Origin: Hordeum vulgare subsp. vulgare
Lineage: Eukaryota > Streptophyta > Magnoliopsida > Poales > Poaceae
Reading direction: 5' to 3'
DNA length: 64,000 nucleotides
Assembly: GCF_904849725.1 (NCBI RefSeq)
Contig: NC_058521.1
Span: 338,318,638 to 338,382,637, forward strand
Below, in pieces: positions 12,848-23,416 of the stretch; position 1 is the first letter of the stretch; each line of letters starts with the position of its first letter. Below the pieces are notes generated by a model. The model was not told where the DNA came from and did not search any database. It saw nothing but the letters and a program-made list of their open reading frames with translations. Position numbers and translations under genes: made by a program.

Positions 12848-13606
12848 TTGCTTGAGCATGAAAATGATATGCATATGGATGAAAGGAATGAGATAGATAG
12901 AGTTATCTTTGAACAACATCCTATCCTTAAGAATAATTTGCCTGTCAAACTGCTTGGAGATCCACCCCCACCAAAGGGTGATCCTGTGTTCAATCTTAAA
13001 CAGTTGACTGATACTCTTAAGTATGCTTATCTTGATGAAAAAGAGATATATCATATTCTTATTAGTGCTAGCCTCTCAGAACATGAAGAAAAGAAGTTAT
13101 TAGAAACTCCGAGGAAGCACCGTGCTGCTATTGGATATACTCTTGACGATCATAAGGGCATTAGCCGACTCTATGCCAGCACAAAATTAAAACCTATCCT
13201 AATTCCAAACCAGTTGTCGATCATCAACGGAGATTAAATCCTAAGATGAAAGAGGTAGTAAGAAAATAAATACTAAAGATCCTCGAAGCAGGTATTATAT
13301 ATCATGTTTCTCATAGTGATTGGGCAAGTCCGGTGCATTGCGTCCCTAAGAAGGGAGGTATTACCGGTGTCCCTAATGATAAGGATGAATTGATCCCACA
13401 GAGGATTATTACTGGCTATAGGATGGTGATTGATTTTAGGAAATTGAATAAGGCCACTAGGAAAGATCATTACCCTTTGCCTTTTATTGACCAAATGCTA
13501 GAAAGATTGTCTAAACACACCCACTTCTGCTTTCTGGATGGTTATTCTGGTTTCTCCCAAATGCATGTCGCACAATCTGATCAGGAGAAAACCACTTTTA
13601 CCTACC
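12848..13606 (+). pseudogene. G3 reverse transcriptase, N-terminal part
   Basis: This continues the polyprotein after a TAA stop at 12842. 12848-13237 covers the protease-RT linker (LLGDPPPPKGDPVF, DEKEIYHILISASLSEHEEK). 13333-13606 covers the RT fingers and palm: MVIDFRKLNKATRKDHYPLP, FIDQMLERLS and CFLDGYSGFSQMHVA. The reading frame stops abruptly at 13606, where G4 begins, and resumes at 22118. There are also stops and a frameshift at about 13237-13330. Confidence 0.92.
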
Positions 13607-14162
13607 TGATGGGGTCATAGTCCTAGGGTAGGGTCATAGGCCTGCCGTACAGGTCCTACCCAAGGACTACCCCACACAAAGGACAAGACCCTAAGTCTAC
13701 CCCGACTGAATCAAGGAATCCCCATTATCCAGTCGGCAATACGTCCTATATCATCCAGTCGGATACTAGCATTCCAAGAATACCAAGCTCACCGACTGGA
13801 TACACTCGGTATATCGTAACCTCCCTGGAGGGAAACGGTCGTACGTTTCCGGGTGCATTTATTAGCATTTAGAGCATACGTTACCTGTAATGTATGCATT
13901 CAATCCCCACTACTCCGCCCTTATACCGGAACCGTTGTGGAGGGCAGCGCACTCTATATAAGCCGCCCTCCCCCACTGGTAGAAGGGTTAGAAAATCATT
14001 GTATTCCATATTACACTCGACCACCAGCTCCGAGAGCTCTGAGACGTAGGGTTGTTACCTCCACCGCAGAGGGGCCCGAACTCATACAACCTCGCTGTAG
14101 CTAGGACTCTGCCCATCTCATTCGTACCCTACACATCTACTGTCAGGCTTATACCCACAACA
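13607..14162 (+). repeat. G4 5' LTR
   Basis: This is the first of two colinear 556-bp LTRs. It contains several CAGTCGG/CGACTGG words and a TATA-like box, CTATATAAG, at 13954-13962, followed by a GC-rich stretch that is probably the transcribed leader. Confidence 0.95.
13954..13962 (+). promoter_or_regulatory. G4 LTR TATA-like box
   Basis: CTATATAAG sits in the middle of the LTR. The 3' LTR copy has CTATATAAA at the same offset. The position about 350 bp into a 556-bp LTR fits an LTR promoter. There is no experimental support. Confidence 0.6.
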
Positions 14163-14164
14163 GT

Positions 14165-14182
14165 TGGCGCCCACCGTGGGGC
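14165..14182 (+). promoter_or_regulatory. G4 primer binding site
   Basis: TGGCGCCCACCGTGGGGC begins two bases after the LTR end at 14162. This motif is common in grass Gypsy elements as the tRNA primer site. I do not assign the tRNA species. Confidence 0.75.
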
Positions 14183-14219
14183 AGGCGTCTAAGCGACTTC
14201 CGGCGAGTTTGCGATGTTG

Positions 14220-15053
14220 TACTGTGACATCAAGTTCGAGGCCAAGAAAGCTATTAAGTCTCAAGCCCTGGCTAACATTATAGCAGCATGGGTAGAACAA
14301 CAGCAACCGACCCACATCTACTCGGCTCATTGGACAATGTTCTTCGATGGGTCTAAGATGTTGAATGGCTCCGGCGCTGGTGTTGTGATCATATCACCAA
14401 AGGGCGACAAGCTCAAGTACGTGCTGTAGATACACTTTGATTCCTCCAACAACGAGGAAGAATGTGAAACTCTCCTCTACGGATTGTGCATGGCCATCTC
14501 ACTCAACGTCCGTCGCTTGATGGTCTACGGCGATTCGGATTTGGTGGTCAATCAAGTGATGAAAGAGTGGGACGTCAGGAACCCCACCATGACCACATAT
14601 TGCAATGAAGTGAGGAAGCTGGAGAAGAAGTTTGAAGGTCCAGAGCTCCACCATGTTCCAAGACTGAAAAACCAAGCAGCTGACGAGTTAGCAAAACTCG
14701 GATCCACTCGGAGACCAGTCCCTAGTGACGTCTGCCTCGAGCACCTCCACCTCCCCTTAGTCAAAGAAGATCCTTTCACAGAGGAACCGATACAACCGAA
14801 GAGCACAACAGATCCGACTCAAGTCGATGTACATGCTGTGGTTGATCTGGTCATGGAGATTCTGGCTGTCATTCCCGATTGGACTGTGCCGATCATGGCA
14901 TATATCTTGAGGCAAGAACTTCCAGTAGACGAAGTCCAAGCCAGGCAGATAGTCCGCGGATCGAAGTCATTCACTGTCATTGAAGGCCAATTGTACAAGG
15001 AGAGTATCTCCGGCGTTCTTCAACGATGCATCTCCCAGAGGAGGGGCAGCTGA
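14220..15053 (+). pseudogene. G4 archaeal-type RNase H and linker
   Basis: The sequence begins in the end of the first RNase H/tether (DIKFEAKKAIKSQALANIIA) and goes on to an RNase HI domain of the type found only in Tat elements among plant Gypsy families. Acidic active-site residues are visible in order: FFDGSK, NNEECETLLYG, VYGDSDLVVNQ and NQAADELAKL. It would degrade the RNA strand during reverse transcription. A TAG stop at 14427-14429 breaks it after GDKLKYVL; the rest is open from 14430 to 15053. The linker to the integrase (RQIVRGSKSFTVIEGQLYKE) follows. Confidence 0.9.
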
Positions 15054-16110
15054 TTCTGGAGGATATTCACTCCGGGACCTGCGGTCATCACGCCTCTTCG
15101 AGAGCAATCGTAGCCAAGGCATTCAGGGCTGCTTCTTTTGGCTGCAGGCTAACGAGATGGCTAAGGATATGGTTGATCTATGTGAGGGCTGCCAGTTTTA
15201 CTCCAACAAGTCCCACAAGCCAACGTCTGCGTTGAAGACGATCCCTCTTGTGTGGCCGTTTGCAGTGTGGGGATTAGATACTATCGGCCCGTTCAAGAGA
15301 GGCCAAGGTGGATACACACATCTGTTGGTGGCAGTCGACAAGTTCATGAAATGGATCGAAGCAAAGCCCATCAAGAAGCTCGACGCTTCGACAGCCGTCA
15401 AGTTTGTCAGGGACATCATCTTCAGATTCGGTGTACCTCACAGCATAATTACGGACAACGGGACAAACTTTGACTCGGACAGATTCAAAGGGTTCTGTAC
15501 AAGCCAGGGCATCCGAGTGGATTTTGCTTCCGTAGCACATCCTCAGTCCAATGGACAAGCAGAGTGGGCAAACGGGCTTATTTTGCAAGGATTGAAGCCC
15601 CGACTCCTGCGAGAGATAGGACATGCCGCTGGCGCTTGGGTTACCGAGCTGTCTTCAGTGCTTTGGGGACTTCGAACAACCCCGAACAGATCTACAAGGC
15701 GATCACCGTTCTTCCTCGTTTATGGAGCAGAAGCGGTCCTTCCGAGTGACTTGCTACACAATGCGCCACGAGTCAAACTCTTCTCCGAAGCCGAAGCAGA
15801 AAAAGCAAGGCAAGACGGAGTGGTTCTTCTGGAAGAGGAGCGCGAGATGGCGTTAACTCGCTCGACCATTTATCAACAAAATCTGCGGCGTTTTCATGCA
15901 CGCCACGTCAGAAGTCGGACGTTCCAAGCAGGCGACCTCGCGCTCCGAGTGGATCAACAAAGACCCCACAAGTTGGCTCCGGCCTGGGAAGGACCCTTCA
16001 TCATCTCCAAGGTGCTGAACAATGGAGCATACAGACTCTACAACATTCAGAGGGAGACAGACGAGCCGCGCGCATGGAACAGAGACCTCTTGAAGCGCTT
16101 CTACACGTGA
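15027..16110 (+). pseudogene. G4 integrase, frameshifted
   Basis: This is a DDE integrase, which would insert the element's cDNA. The zinc-binding part is damaged: its HSGTCGHHASSRAIVAKAFR piece is in one frame (15026-15235) and the CEGCQFYSNKSHKP piece in another. The core has the three catalytic acids in VWGLDTIGPF, IITDNGTNFDS and NGQAEWANGL. The C-terminal SH3-like region ends KLAPAWEGPFIISKVLNNGA before a TGA at 16108. Neighbouring 3' sequence (16111-16224) is non-coding and leads directly into the tandem array. Confidence 0.92.
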
Positions 16111-16224
16111 CCGTCGACTGAAGCGATGTAAAGAACAAGTATTGGTGAAATAATATAAAGCAGATTGAGTTTTTTGCAGGTTCAAAGTTCTTCCGCGGTG
16201 GCAGACTCCGGTCTCAAAAAAAAA

Positions 16225-17370
16225 CTTAGTTGCGATCCAGAATCGCCTAAGTATTAACTTTCTCCGAGTGTGTACTTAACGTCACACTCGGGGGCTTAGC
16301 CGTGATCCAGCATCGCCTAAGTATTAACTTTCTCCGAGTGTGTACTTAACGTCACACTCGGGGGCTTAGCCGCGATCCAGCATAGCCTAAGTAGTAACTC
16401 TCTCCGAGTGTGCACTTAACATCACACTCGGGGGCTTAGCTGCAATCCAGCATCGCCTAAGTATTAACTCTCCCCGAGTGTGCACTTAACGTCACACTCG
16501 GGGGCTTAGCTGCGATCCAGCATCGCCTAAGTATTAACTCTCTCCGAGTGTGCACTTAACGTCACACTCGGGAGCTTAGCTGCGATCCAGCATCGCCTAA
16601 GTATTCACTCTCTCCGAGCGTGCACTTAACGTCAAACTCGAGGGCTTAGCTGCAATCCAGCATCGCCTAAGTATTAACTCTCTCCGAGTGTGCACTTAAC
16701 TTCACACTCAGGGGCTTAGCTGCGATCCAGCATCGCCTAAGTATTAACTCTCTCCGAGTGTGCACTTAACGTCACACTCGGGGGGCTTAGCTGGGATCCA
16801 GCATCGCCTAAGTATTAACTTTCTTCGAGTGTGCACTTAACGTCACATTGGGGAGCTTAGCTGCGATCCAGCATCGCCTAAGTATTCACTCTCTCCGAGC
16901 GTGCACTTAACGTCACACTCAGGGGCTTAGCTGCGATCCATCATCGCCTAAGTATTAACTCTCTCCGAGTGTGTACTTACCGTCACACTCGGAGGCTTAG
17001 CTGCGATCTAGCATCGCCTAAGTATTAACTCTCTCTGAATGTGTACTTACCGTCACACTCGGGGGCTTAGCTGCGATCCAGCATCGCCTAAGTATTAACT
17101 CTCTCCGAGTGCGCACTTAACGTCACACTCGGGAGCTTAGCTGCGATCCAGCATCGCCTAAGTATTCACTCTCTCCGAGTGTGCACTTATCGTCACACTC
17201 GGGGGCTTAGCTGCGATCCAGCATCGCCTAAGTATTAACCTTCTCCGAGTGTGCACTACACGTCACACTCGGGGGCTTAACTGCGATCCAGCATCGCCTA
17301 AGTAATAACCTTCTCCGAGTGTGCACTTCACGTCACACTCGGAGGGAGCTTAACAGCGATCCAGCATCGG
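16225..17370 (+). repeat. 70-bp tandem array, 16 copies plus a partial
   Basis: A 70-bp unit starts at 16225, 16295, 16365, 16435, 16505 and so on to 17349, with a few 1-4 bp length changes. Each unit begins CTTAGCTGCGATCCAGCATC and contains CCGAGTGTG, a short spacer and CACACTCGG, which is an inverted repeat with 9-bp arms. Units differ by scattered single bases. The array lies between the integrase and the antisense gene. Tandem arrays in the 3' region are known from Tat/Ogre-type elements and have been proposed as seeds of satellite DNA. Confidence 0.97.
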
Positions 17371-17581
17371 CTGTTTGCCTTTGGCTTCAGCAAGAAACGC
17401 CAACCAAAAACTCGAATCAACATTGCAACAGAAGAGCAGAAATCGGATTCCAAAATTCTTGCAAAGATAGCTAACTCGATGCGGATCAAGTTTACCCGCA
17501 CCTATTTAAAAGTGTGACGGCCAACAGAAGTGGTCAAAGTACCTTACAGATAAACACTCGGCATACCAAGGATAAAGTTTC

Positions 17582-20500
17582 TTACGCGTCAGCTGGGCCG
17601 GCACCAGGACTGGAGGGCTCCACGAAAGTGTCCAAGTCGATTCCGTCGGCGATGCGGGTAGCACTCTCAAGGAACGTCTCCATGAAGTCTTCCAATCGAA
17701 GCTTCTTCGTGTTGGCGACCTTCAGCGTCTTCAGTTTTTCCTCACGCACCTCCTTGCAATGGACTGGGACCAGGGATAGAGCAACATCTGCACCGCAACG
17801 AGCTCCAGACTTCTTCCACAACTGCACTCTCTTGGGAATCTCCGCCAGTCGACTCAACAGGTTCTCCATCTCCTGCCGCGACTCATCTTCTGGCCAAAGC
17901 TCCTTGTCGATTCGGTCGACGACTTCTCTCAGTCGACCGATGAAAGGACCAACTTTGCCCACGCGGATGTGTGCACGGAGCAGATCCCGATTGGCGTCGT
18001 CGCCGAGTGGAACGTTCTCAAGAATCGAACGCTCCACGTCAGCCGTTTCAGCTTCGGCATCAAAGCAAAAATCTGCGACAATAGGACAAACAGACAATAA
18101 GCACCGAGTGCTACGCGCATAGCACAACCACTCGGAAGAATAAGGACTTACCAGCCAGACGCGTCATCATCTGCCGAGCCCAGTCGCTCACATATTTCTC
18201 TTGTGCTCTGCATCGTTTGTTCAGCACGTCCATCTGACTCATCAACGCAGTCCTCTACTTCCCCATCCTTTCTACTTCCTCAGTCAACACCTTGTTCACT
18301 TCACGCGCCTGCTCCAATGACTTCTCCCGTTCCGCCAGAGCTTCCTTCATGCCGAACATTGCAAGCATGGCCGCATCAAGTTCACCAGCGAACTGATTCC
18401 TCTTCGCCTTGAGAGCCTCATAGGCCGTCCCCATTTCACAAGTTTTCTGCCAACAAGAAACAAGGGACAATCAGAAAGTTCAACAGTTAACAGTCTAAGT
18501 TCTTCAGACCCCTACCGACGCAAGCAGTCGACAGCAGTCTCGGGGACTACACCCAGTGGGTTCACTAAGAGTGACCCCACTGGCATGCACCTCAATCAGG
18601 CATGCCCTATTGAAATGCATGTTATCACCTACGCCACCGAGGCCAATACTACCCAACCTGAGTACAACTTACTCTCGGGGACTCTTACCGTAAGTGCACT
18701 CCGACTGCAACAATTACTCGGACTCGATAATCCTATTTACAGACACAACCAAACTCAAGGCAAAGTGTATAACGACAACTGTCGGTGCAAGCACTCGACA
18801 GAAGTCTCGGGGACTACACCCACTGGGTTCACTCAGAGTGAACCCATTGCAAACAACAGCTGATATTCAATAACACTCAGTGGGCTACAGGGGAAAAGTA
18901 AATACTTACTAGACCACTTACTCGGATAACATCGCGCAGCTCCAAGCTCCGCTGGTCCAAGGCCGCAACGGAGTCATAAGCCCTCTTGGCTTCTCCAGCC
19001 ATCAGCTCTGCCTGCACCATGGCCCCCTTGGCCGCTCCCACCTGCTCCTCCGGAAGACGCCGGATGCTGAATTCAGCATTCGACGAACCTGGAATCGTCG
19101 GAGGTTCCCGAGGCATCCCAAGGTCCGCCCTTTTCGGCTCCTCCCCCACCAGCACTGGTTCAGTCGGTGGCGGCACTTCAGTCGGCGGGACGTCGGCGGC
19201 GGGAGCGGCAGCAGGAGGAGTAGCCTCAAGGACAGGCTCCACTGCGGGGTCGGTCCTCCCCTGGTCGTCCTCGTCCAGGCAAATCGCCCCTGACAAGTCG
19301 AATGACATGACGTCTCAGGAAAAGAAAGAAACAAGCCCTATGATAGAATTGGAGACGCGATGGGATAAAACACCCGGCTCTCCTACAACACACCTGGCTG
19401 GGACGAAACGACGTTCTCCGTGTCCATGGGGTCGTCCCCTTGGCGGGCCGGAGAGGTGGCAGAGGTAGCGACCCTGTCGAGTGAAACCTATTCGACCTGT
19501 AATCAGGAGTTCACTCGGATAATAGAAAGAGCCGAAAGCTAGATACACTTACGTGGAGGTGACAGGGATAGCAACCCTCATTCGCGGCATAGCCTTCCGA
19601 GGCTTAGGCCCACTCGGCTTGGGCGCCCTGGAAGACAGGCCCGCGGGCTCAGCGGCGGCGTCCCTGACCCTCTTGGTGCCTCGAACACTCGGGACCACCG
19701 GAGCAGTAGGCGGAGCACTCGACGACGCAGGGGGAGCTGAGGGGACGGCGGGCTTGTGTCGACGCTTGGTCCGATGCTCTGGTCATGGAGGTGGCGAGTC
19801 TTGCTCCTCATCTTCTTCCTCTTCCTCGTTGTCCTCCTCCTCCGATTCCTTGCTGTCAGAGACGTATTCGGCGCTCTCCACGCTGCCCTCCTGGCTGCCT
19901 TCCACCTCTTCCTCCTCCGGATTCCCATTCAAGACGGGGGAGAACCATTTGGTCCACGCCTGCATAATGTTCAGTCGGAAACATTAGGCATCACACGGAG
20001 ATATAAGCAAACGACTGGAATTAAGACAGTTCAATGCACTCGACTAGTGCCACTCACCTGATTCGGTGGGGGATGATCCGCGCTGTAAGGCTTCACTCGG
20101 CGAGCTCCTTTGGGATTCTCACAAGGACCCATGATTTGGAGCACCCACGAGGTTACCCTCTCCTCGGTCACGCCCACCACGTTGGTTCGAGTGGAATCTT
20201 CGGGCCCCGTGTAATGCCACACAGCATGGTCACGAGCCTGCAGAGGCTGGATCCGCCGACCAAGGAAGACTTCCGGCAGGTCTATACCGGTGACCCCCCT
20301 CCTGACGACATCCACGAGTGCCTCAACCAAAGGCTGGATGTTGTTCTTCTCGGCCTTTGAGAGCGCGAGCTGCTTAGGCGGGGCGGGCCGGTCTAGGCTA
20401 AAAGGAGGCAGCCCAGTCGACGCGTTCGGACAGGCGATGTCCTGGCAGTAGAACCACGTCGACTGCCAGTTCCTAACTGACTCACTCAACTAGAGAGCAG

Positions 20501-21040
20501 GATAGCTACTCCAACTCTTCTTCTGGAATCCTAAGCCTCCGCAGAGCTGGAGGAGGTGAGTCTTATCATCCGACTGTCTAAGTCATTCGATAGTCTGGGA
20601 TCGGGCGGAGAAGATGTGTTTGAACAAACCACAATGGGGGGACAACCAATGAAACACTCGCACAAAACAATAAAGACAGAAAGATGGGCGATGGCATTCA
20701 AAGGAAAGTGGTGGAGTTGAGCCCCGAAGTGATTCATGATGCCTTTAAAGAAGGGATCCGGGGGCAAAGAAAAACCTCTGTGAACATGGCTGAGGAGCAG
20801 GACGCGCTCTCCCTCCCGAGGCGCTGGCTCGACCTCGTCGTCTGCCGGCAGTTTCCAGGACTTATGCACGAACATTCCGTGCTCCACCAGCTCCAGCAGA
20901 TCTCCCTCCATCACCGCAGAGGGAAGGAAGTCTCCTTGGATCCACCCCGCCGGCAGCGGCCGCTGCCGCCGCTGAGCAGGCGCCGCCGCCTTGTTCTTCT
21001 TCTTCCTCGCGCCCATCTTGCTGGTTTGACCCTTGGTCAT
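17582..21040 (-). pseudogene. G4 antisense multi-exon gene, putative gypsy-type transposon protein
   Basis: A gene on the strand opposite to pol. It starts at ATG 21040 (MTKGQTSKMGARKKK), with a helical region GFSLPPDPFFKGIMNHFGAQ and LNAIAHLSVFIVLCECFIG that fits the Pfam family 'putative gypsy type transposon' (PF04195). Probable exons by splice signals: 21040-20058, 19959-19553, 19313-18910, 18446-18152, 18072-17582. Most junctions have GTAAGT or GTGAGT donors and CAG acceptors, and all but the second join stay in phase. Exon 2 is acidic (EEEDNEEEEEDEEQ), exon 3 is Pro/Ala-rich and exon 4 is coiled-coil-like. Stops and a frameshift lie near 20620-20490, at 18255-18257 and near 19790. Function is unknown. 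Confidence 0.75.
18552..18849. repeat. duplicated hairpin block in antisense intron 3
   Basis: A block of about 50 bp, including TCTCGGGGACTACACCCA, occurs at 18519-18582 and again at 18786-18849, 267 bp apart. Each copy ends in an inverted repeat: CCAGTGGG-T-TCACT with AGTGA-CCCCACTGG in the first, and ACTGGGTTCACT with AGTGAACCCATT in the second. Confidence 0.75.
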
Positions 21041-21168
21041 GGAGGCGACGGCGAACCCTCAAGAGGGAGGAGAAGGAAGGAGCGTAGGAGCGCAGGGGGT
21101 GGCGAGGAAGACGGAGCAGGCGAGAGCGAAAGATTCGACGAGCGTAACGAAGGAGCCTCGCCGCCCAG

Positions 21169-21177
21169 ATTTAAATA
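21169..21177 (-). promoter_or_regulatory. possible TATA box of the G4 antisense gene
   Basis: On the minus strand the sequence is TATTTAAAT, about 130 bases upstream of the ATG at 21040. Spacing suits a transcript start near 21140 and a 5' UTR of about 100 bases. The stretch from here to the 3' LTR (21178-21561) holds no gene that I can see. Confidence 0.4.
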
Positions 21178-21561
21178 GGGTTCCGACTGGGTCACTCGCG
21201 GGTGGCCCCGAAACCTTATCCGCCCGACCGGCCGCGGCGATATCAGTGGAGGACTTGAAGGCGCGAGAATCGAGGCGTCAGGCGCTACTCGAGTGCGCTG
21301 ACGTCGTCCCCGCTGAGCGCGCGGAACCCGAAATTTGAGATCCCGGAAAATCCGCCATTGTCAGTTGACCGGTCGCGTCAAAAGATGCCGCGGAAACACT
21401 CGGCTCCCGACAGTCGGTTTCGCAAGCACTTCCACTCGGATCGTTGGTCAGAAGAGGTAAAATGGGTAGAGGCAAGCAACGCCCAAGCCGAATCTAATCC
21501 AGTCGGATCCGAACTTCAAGCACCGCTTCGTTGTTTCAACCCCAATCCATTCAGGGACTAA

Positions 21562-22117
21562 TGATGGGGTCATAGTCCTAGGGTAGGGTCATAGGCCTGC
21601 CGTACAGGTCCTACCCAAGGACTACCCCACACAAAGGACAAGACCCTAAGTCTACCCTGACTGAATCAAGGAATCCCCATTATCCAGTCGGCAACAGGTC
21701 CTATATCATCCAGTCGGATACTAGCATTCGGAGAATACCAAGCTAACCGACTGGATACACTCGGTACATCGTAACCTCCCTGGAGGGAAACGGTCGTATG
21801 TTTCCGGGTGCATTTATTAGCATTTAGAGCATACGTTACCTGTAACGTATGCATTCAATCCCCACTACTCTTCCCTTATACCGGAACCGTTGTGGAGGGC
21901 AGCGCACTCTATATAAACCGCCCTCCCCCACTGGTAGAAGGGTTAGAAAATCATTGTATTCCATATTACACTCGACAACCAGCTCCGAGAGCTCTGAGAC
22001 GTAGGGCTGTTACCTCCACCGCAGAGGGGCCCGAACTCATACAACCTCGCCGTAGCTAGGACTCTGCCCATCTCATTCGTACCCTACACATCTACTGTCA
22101 GGCTTATACCCACGACA
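21562..22117 (+). repeat. G4 3' LTR
   Basis: This is colinear with the 5' LTR and the same length, 556 bp. Substitutions only, 16 by hand count. It ends CCCACGACA, directly followed by the CTACC duplication. Confidence 0.95.
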
Positions 22118-22862
22118 CTACCCTTTCGGTATCTTTGCTTATAGACGTATGCCTTTTGGCTTATGTAATGCACATGCTACCTTTCAAAGATGTATGATGG
22201 CTATATTCTCTGACTTTTCTGAAAAGATTGTTGAGGTTTTCATGGATGACTTCTCCGTTTACGGGTCATCTTGTGATGATTGCCTCAGCAACCTTGATCG
22301 AGTCTTGCAGCGATGTAAAGACACCAACCTTGTCTTGAATTGGGAGAAGTGCCACTTTATGGTTAATGAAGGTATTGAAGTCGATAAGGCTAAGGTTGAT
22401 GCGATTGAAAAATGCCATGCCCTACAGATATCAAAGGTATAAGAAGTTTCCTTGGTCATGCTGGTTTCTATAGAAGGTTCATTAAGGACTTCTCTAAGAT
22501 TTCTAGGCCTCTTACCAATCTCTTGCAAAAGCATATTCCTTTTGTTTTTGACGATGATTGTGAGGAAGCCTTCAAAATACTTAAAAAGGCCTTGATAACT
22601 GCGCCTATTGTCCAACCACCTAATTCGAACTTACCTTTTGAAATCATGTGTGATGCTAGTGATTATGTTGTTGGCGTTGTCCTAGGACAAAGAGTTGATA
22701 AGAAGTTGAATGTTATTCACTATGCTAGCAAAAATCTAGACAGTGCCCAAAGAAACTATGCTACTACGGAAAAGGAATTTTTAGTAGTCGTGTTTGCATG
22801 TGAAAAGTTCAGATCTTACATAGTTGATCTTACCTCAAAAGCGCATGACAACCTCTCCTTCC
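22118..22862 (+). pseudogene. G3 reverse transcriptase-RNase H, C-terminal part
   Basis: This resumes the RT interrupted at 13606. MPFGLCNAHATFQRCMMAIF is followed by the catalytic FMDDFSVYG (22240-22266). A gap near 22376 removes residues between the RT palm and thumb relative to G5, and a frameshift follows near 22410. RNase H begins with FEIMCDASDYVVGVVLGQR and YASKNLDSAQRNYATTEKE. At about 22830, after KFRSYIVD, the sequence changes abruptly to the element's 3' untranslated region (compare 44040-43910 in G5). The rest of RNase H and the whole integrase are therefore deleted. Confidence 0.92.
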
Positions 22863-23416
22863 CTCTGCGAAGGGCCTATCTTGTACCTTTACTTTTTGTC
22901 CCTAAAAGAGTCATGGTGATCTACACCAATTCCTTATTTCGCCTTTATCTTGTCTAATGTCATGGATTATTATTGTTGACATTACCCTTGAGGTAAATAG
23001 TTGGGAGGCGAAACTATAAGCCCCTATCTTTCTCTGTGTCCGAGTGAAACTTAGATCTCATGAGTACCACGTGAGTTGTAGCAATTGTAGAAGGCGAAAA
23101 GATGATTGAGTATGTGGATTTGCTTTACAAGCTCTTATTTGACTCTTTCCGATGTTATGATAATTTGCAATTGCATCAATGACTAAAGGCTATTGGTTGT
23201 TAATTCTCAATAAGGTTCTTGATCCATACTTTACTTTGTGGAGGAATTATCACTTTAGCATGAGAGATTATATGATGATATTGCTGTTCTGATTATGATC
23301 ATGATGCATGCATGTCCGTATCTTGTTTTGTGGACACCTCCGTCTCTAAACATGTGGGCATATTTATTGATCTCGGCTTCCGCTTGAGAACAAGCGAAGT
23401 CTAAGCATGGGGGAGT
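22863..23416 (+). other. G3 3' untranslated region and polypurine tract
   Basis: This is non-coding sequence matching 43405-44040 of G5 on the other strand. It ends with GCATGGGGGAGT at 23406-23416, the likely polypurine tract that primes plus-strand DNA, directly before the 3' LTR. Confidence 0.75.

Larger units (their letters stand above)
13607..22117 (+). mobile_element. G4: Tat-lineage Gypsy element with antisense gene
   Basis: Two LTRs of exactly 556 bp (13607-14162 and 21562-22117) start TGATGGGGTC and end in CA. The flanks CTACC at 13602-13606 and 22118-22122 are a perfect target duplication. Inside are, in order: primer site, archaeal-type RNase H, integrase, a 70-bp tandem array, and a multi-exon gene on the minus strand. 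gag, protease and RT are missing: the leader jumps at about 14215 into the region just before the second RNase H. The extra RNase H is the hallmark of Tat elements (Ogre, Retand, RIRE2 type). By hand count the LTRs differ at 16 of 556 positions with no indels. Confidence 0.93.

Noticed and set aside
16225..17370. Regular repeat array that could suggest CRISPR
   Set aside because: Whole 70-bp units are conserved with no unique spacers, and the context is a plant retrotransposon.
19553..19987. 144-codon plus-strand frame with Ser and Leu runs
   Set aside because: It is the complement of the acidic and Pro-rich exon of the antisense gene.
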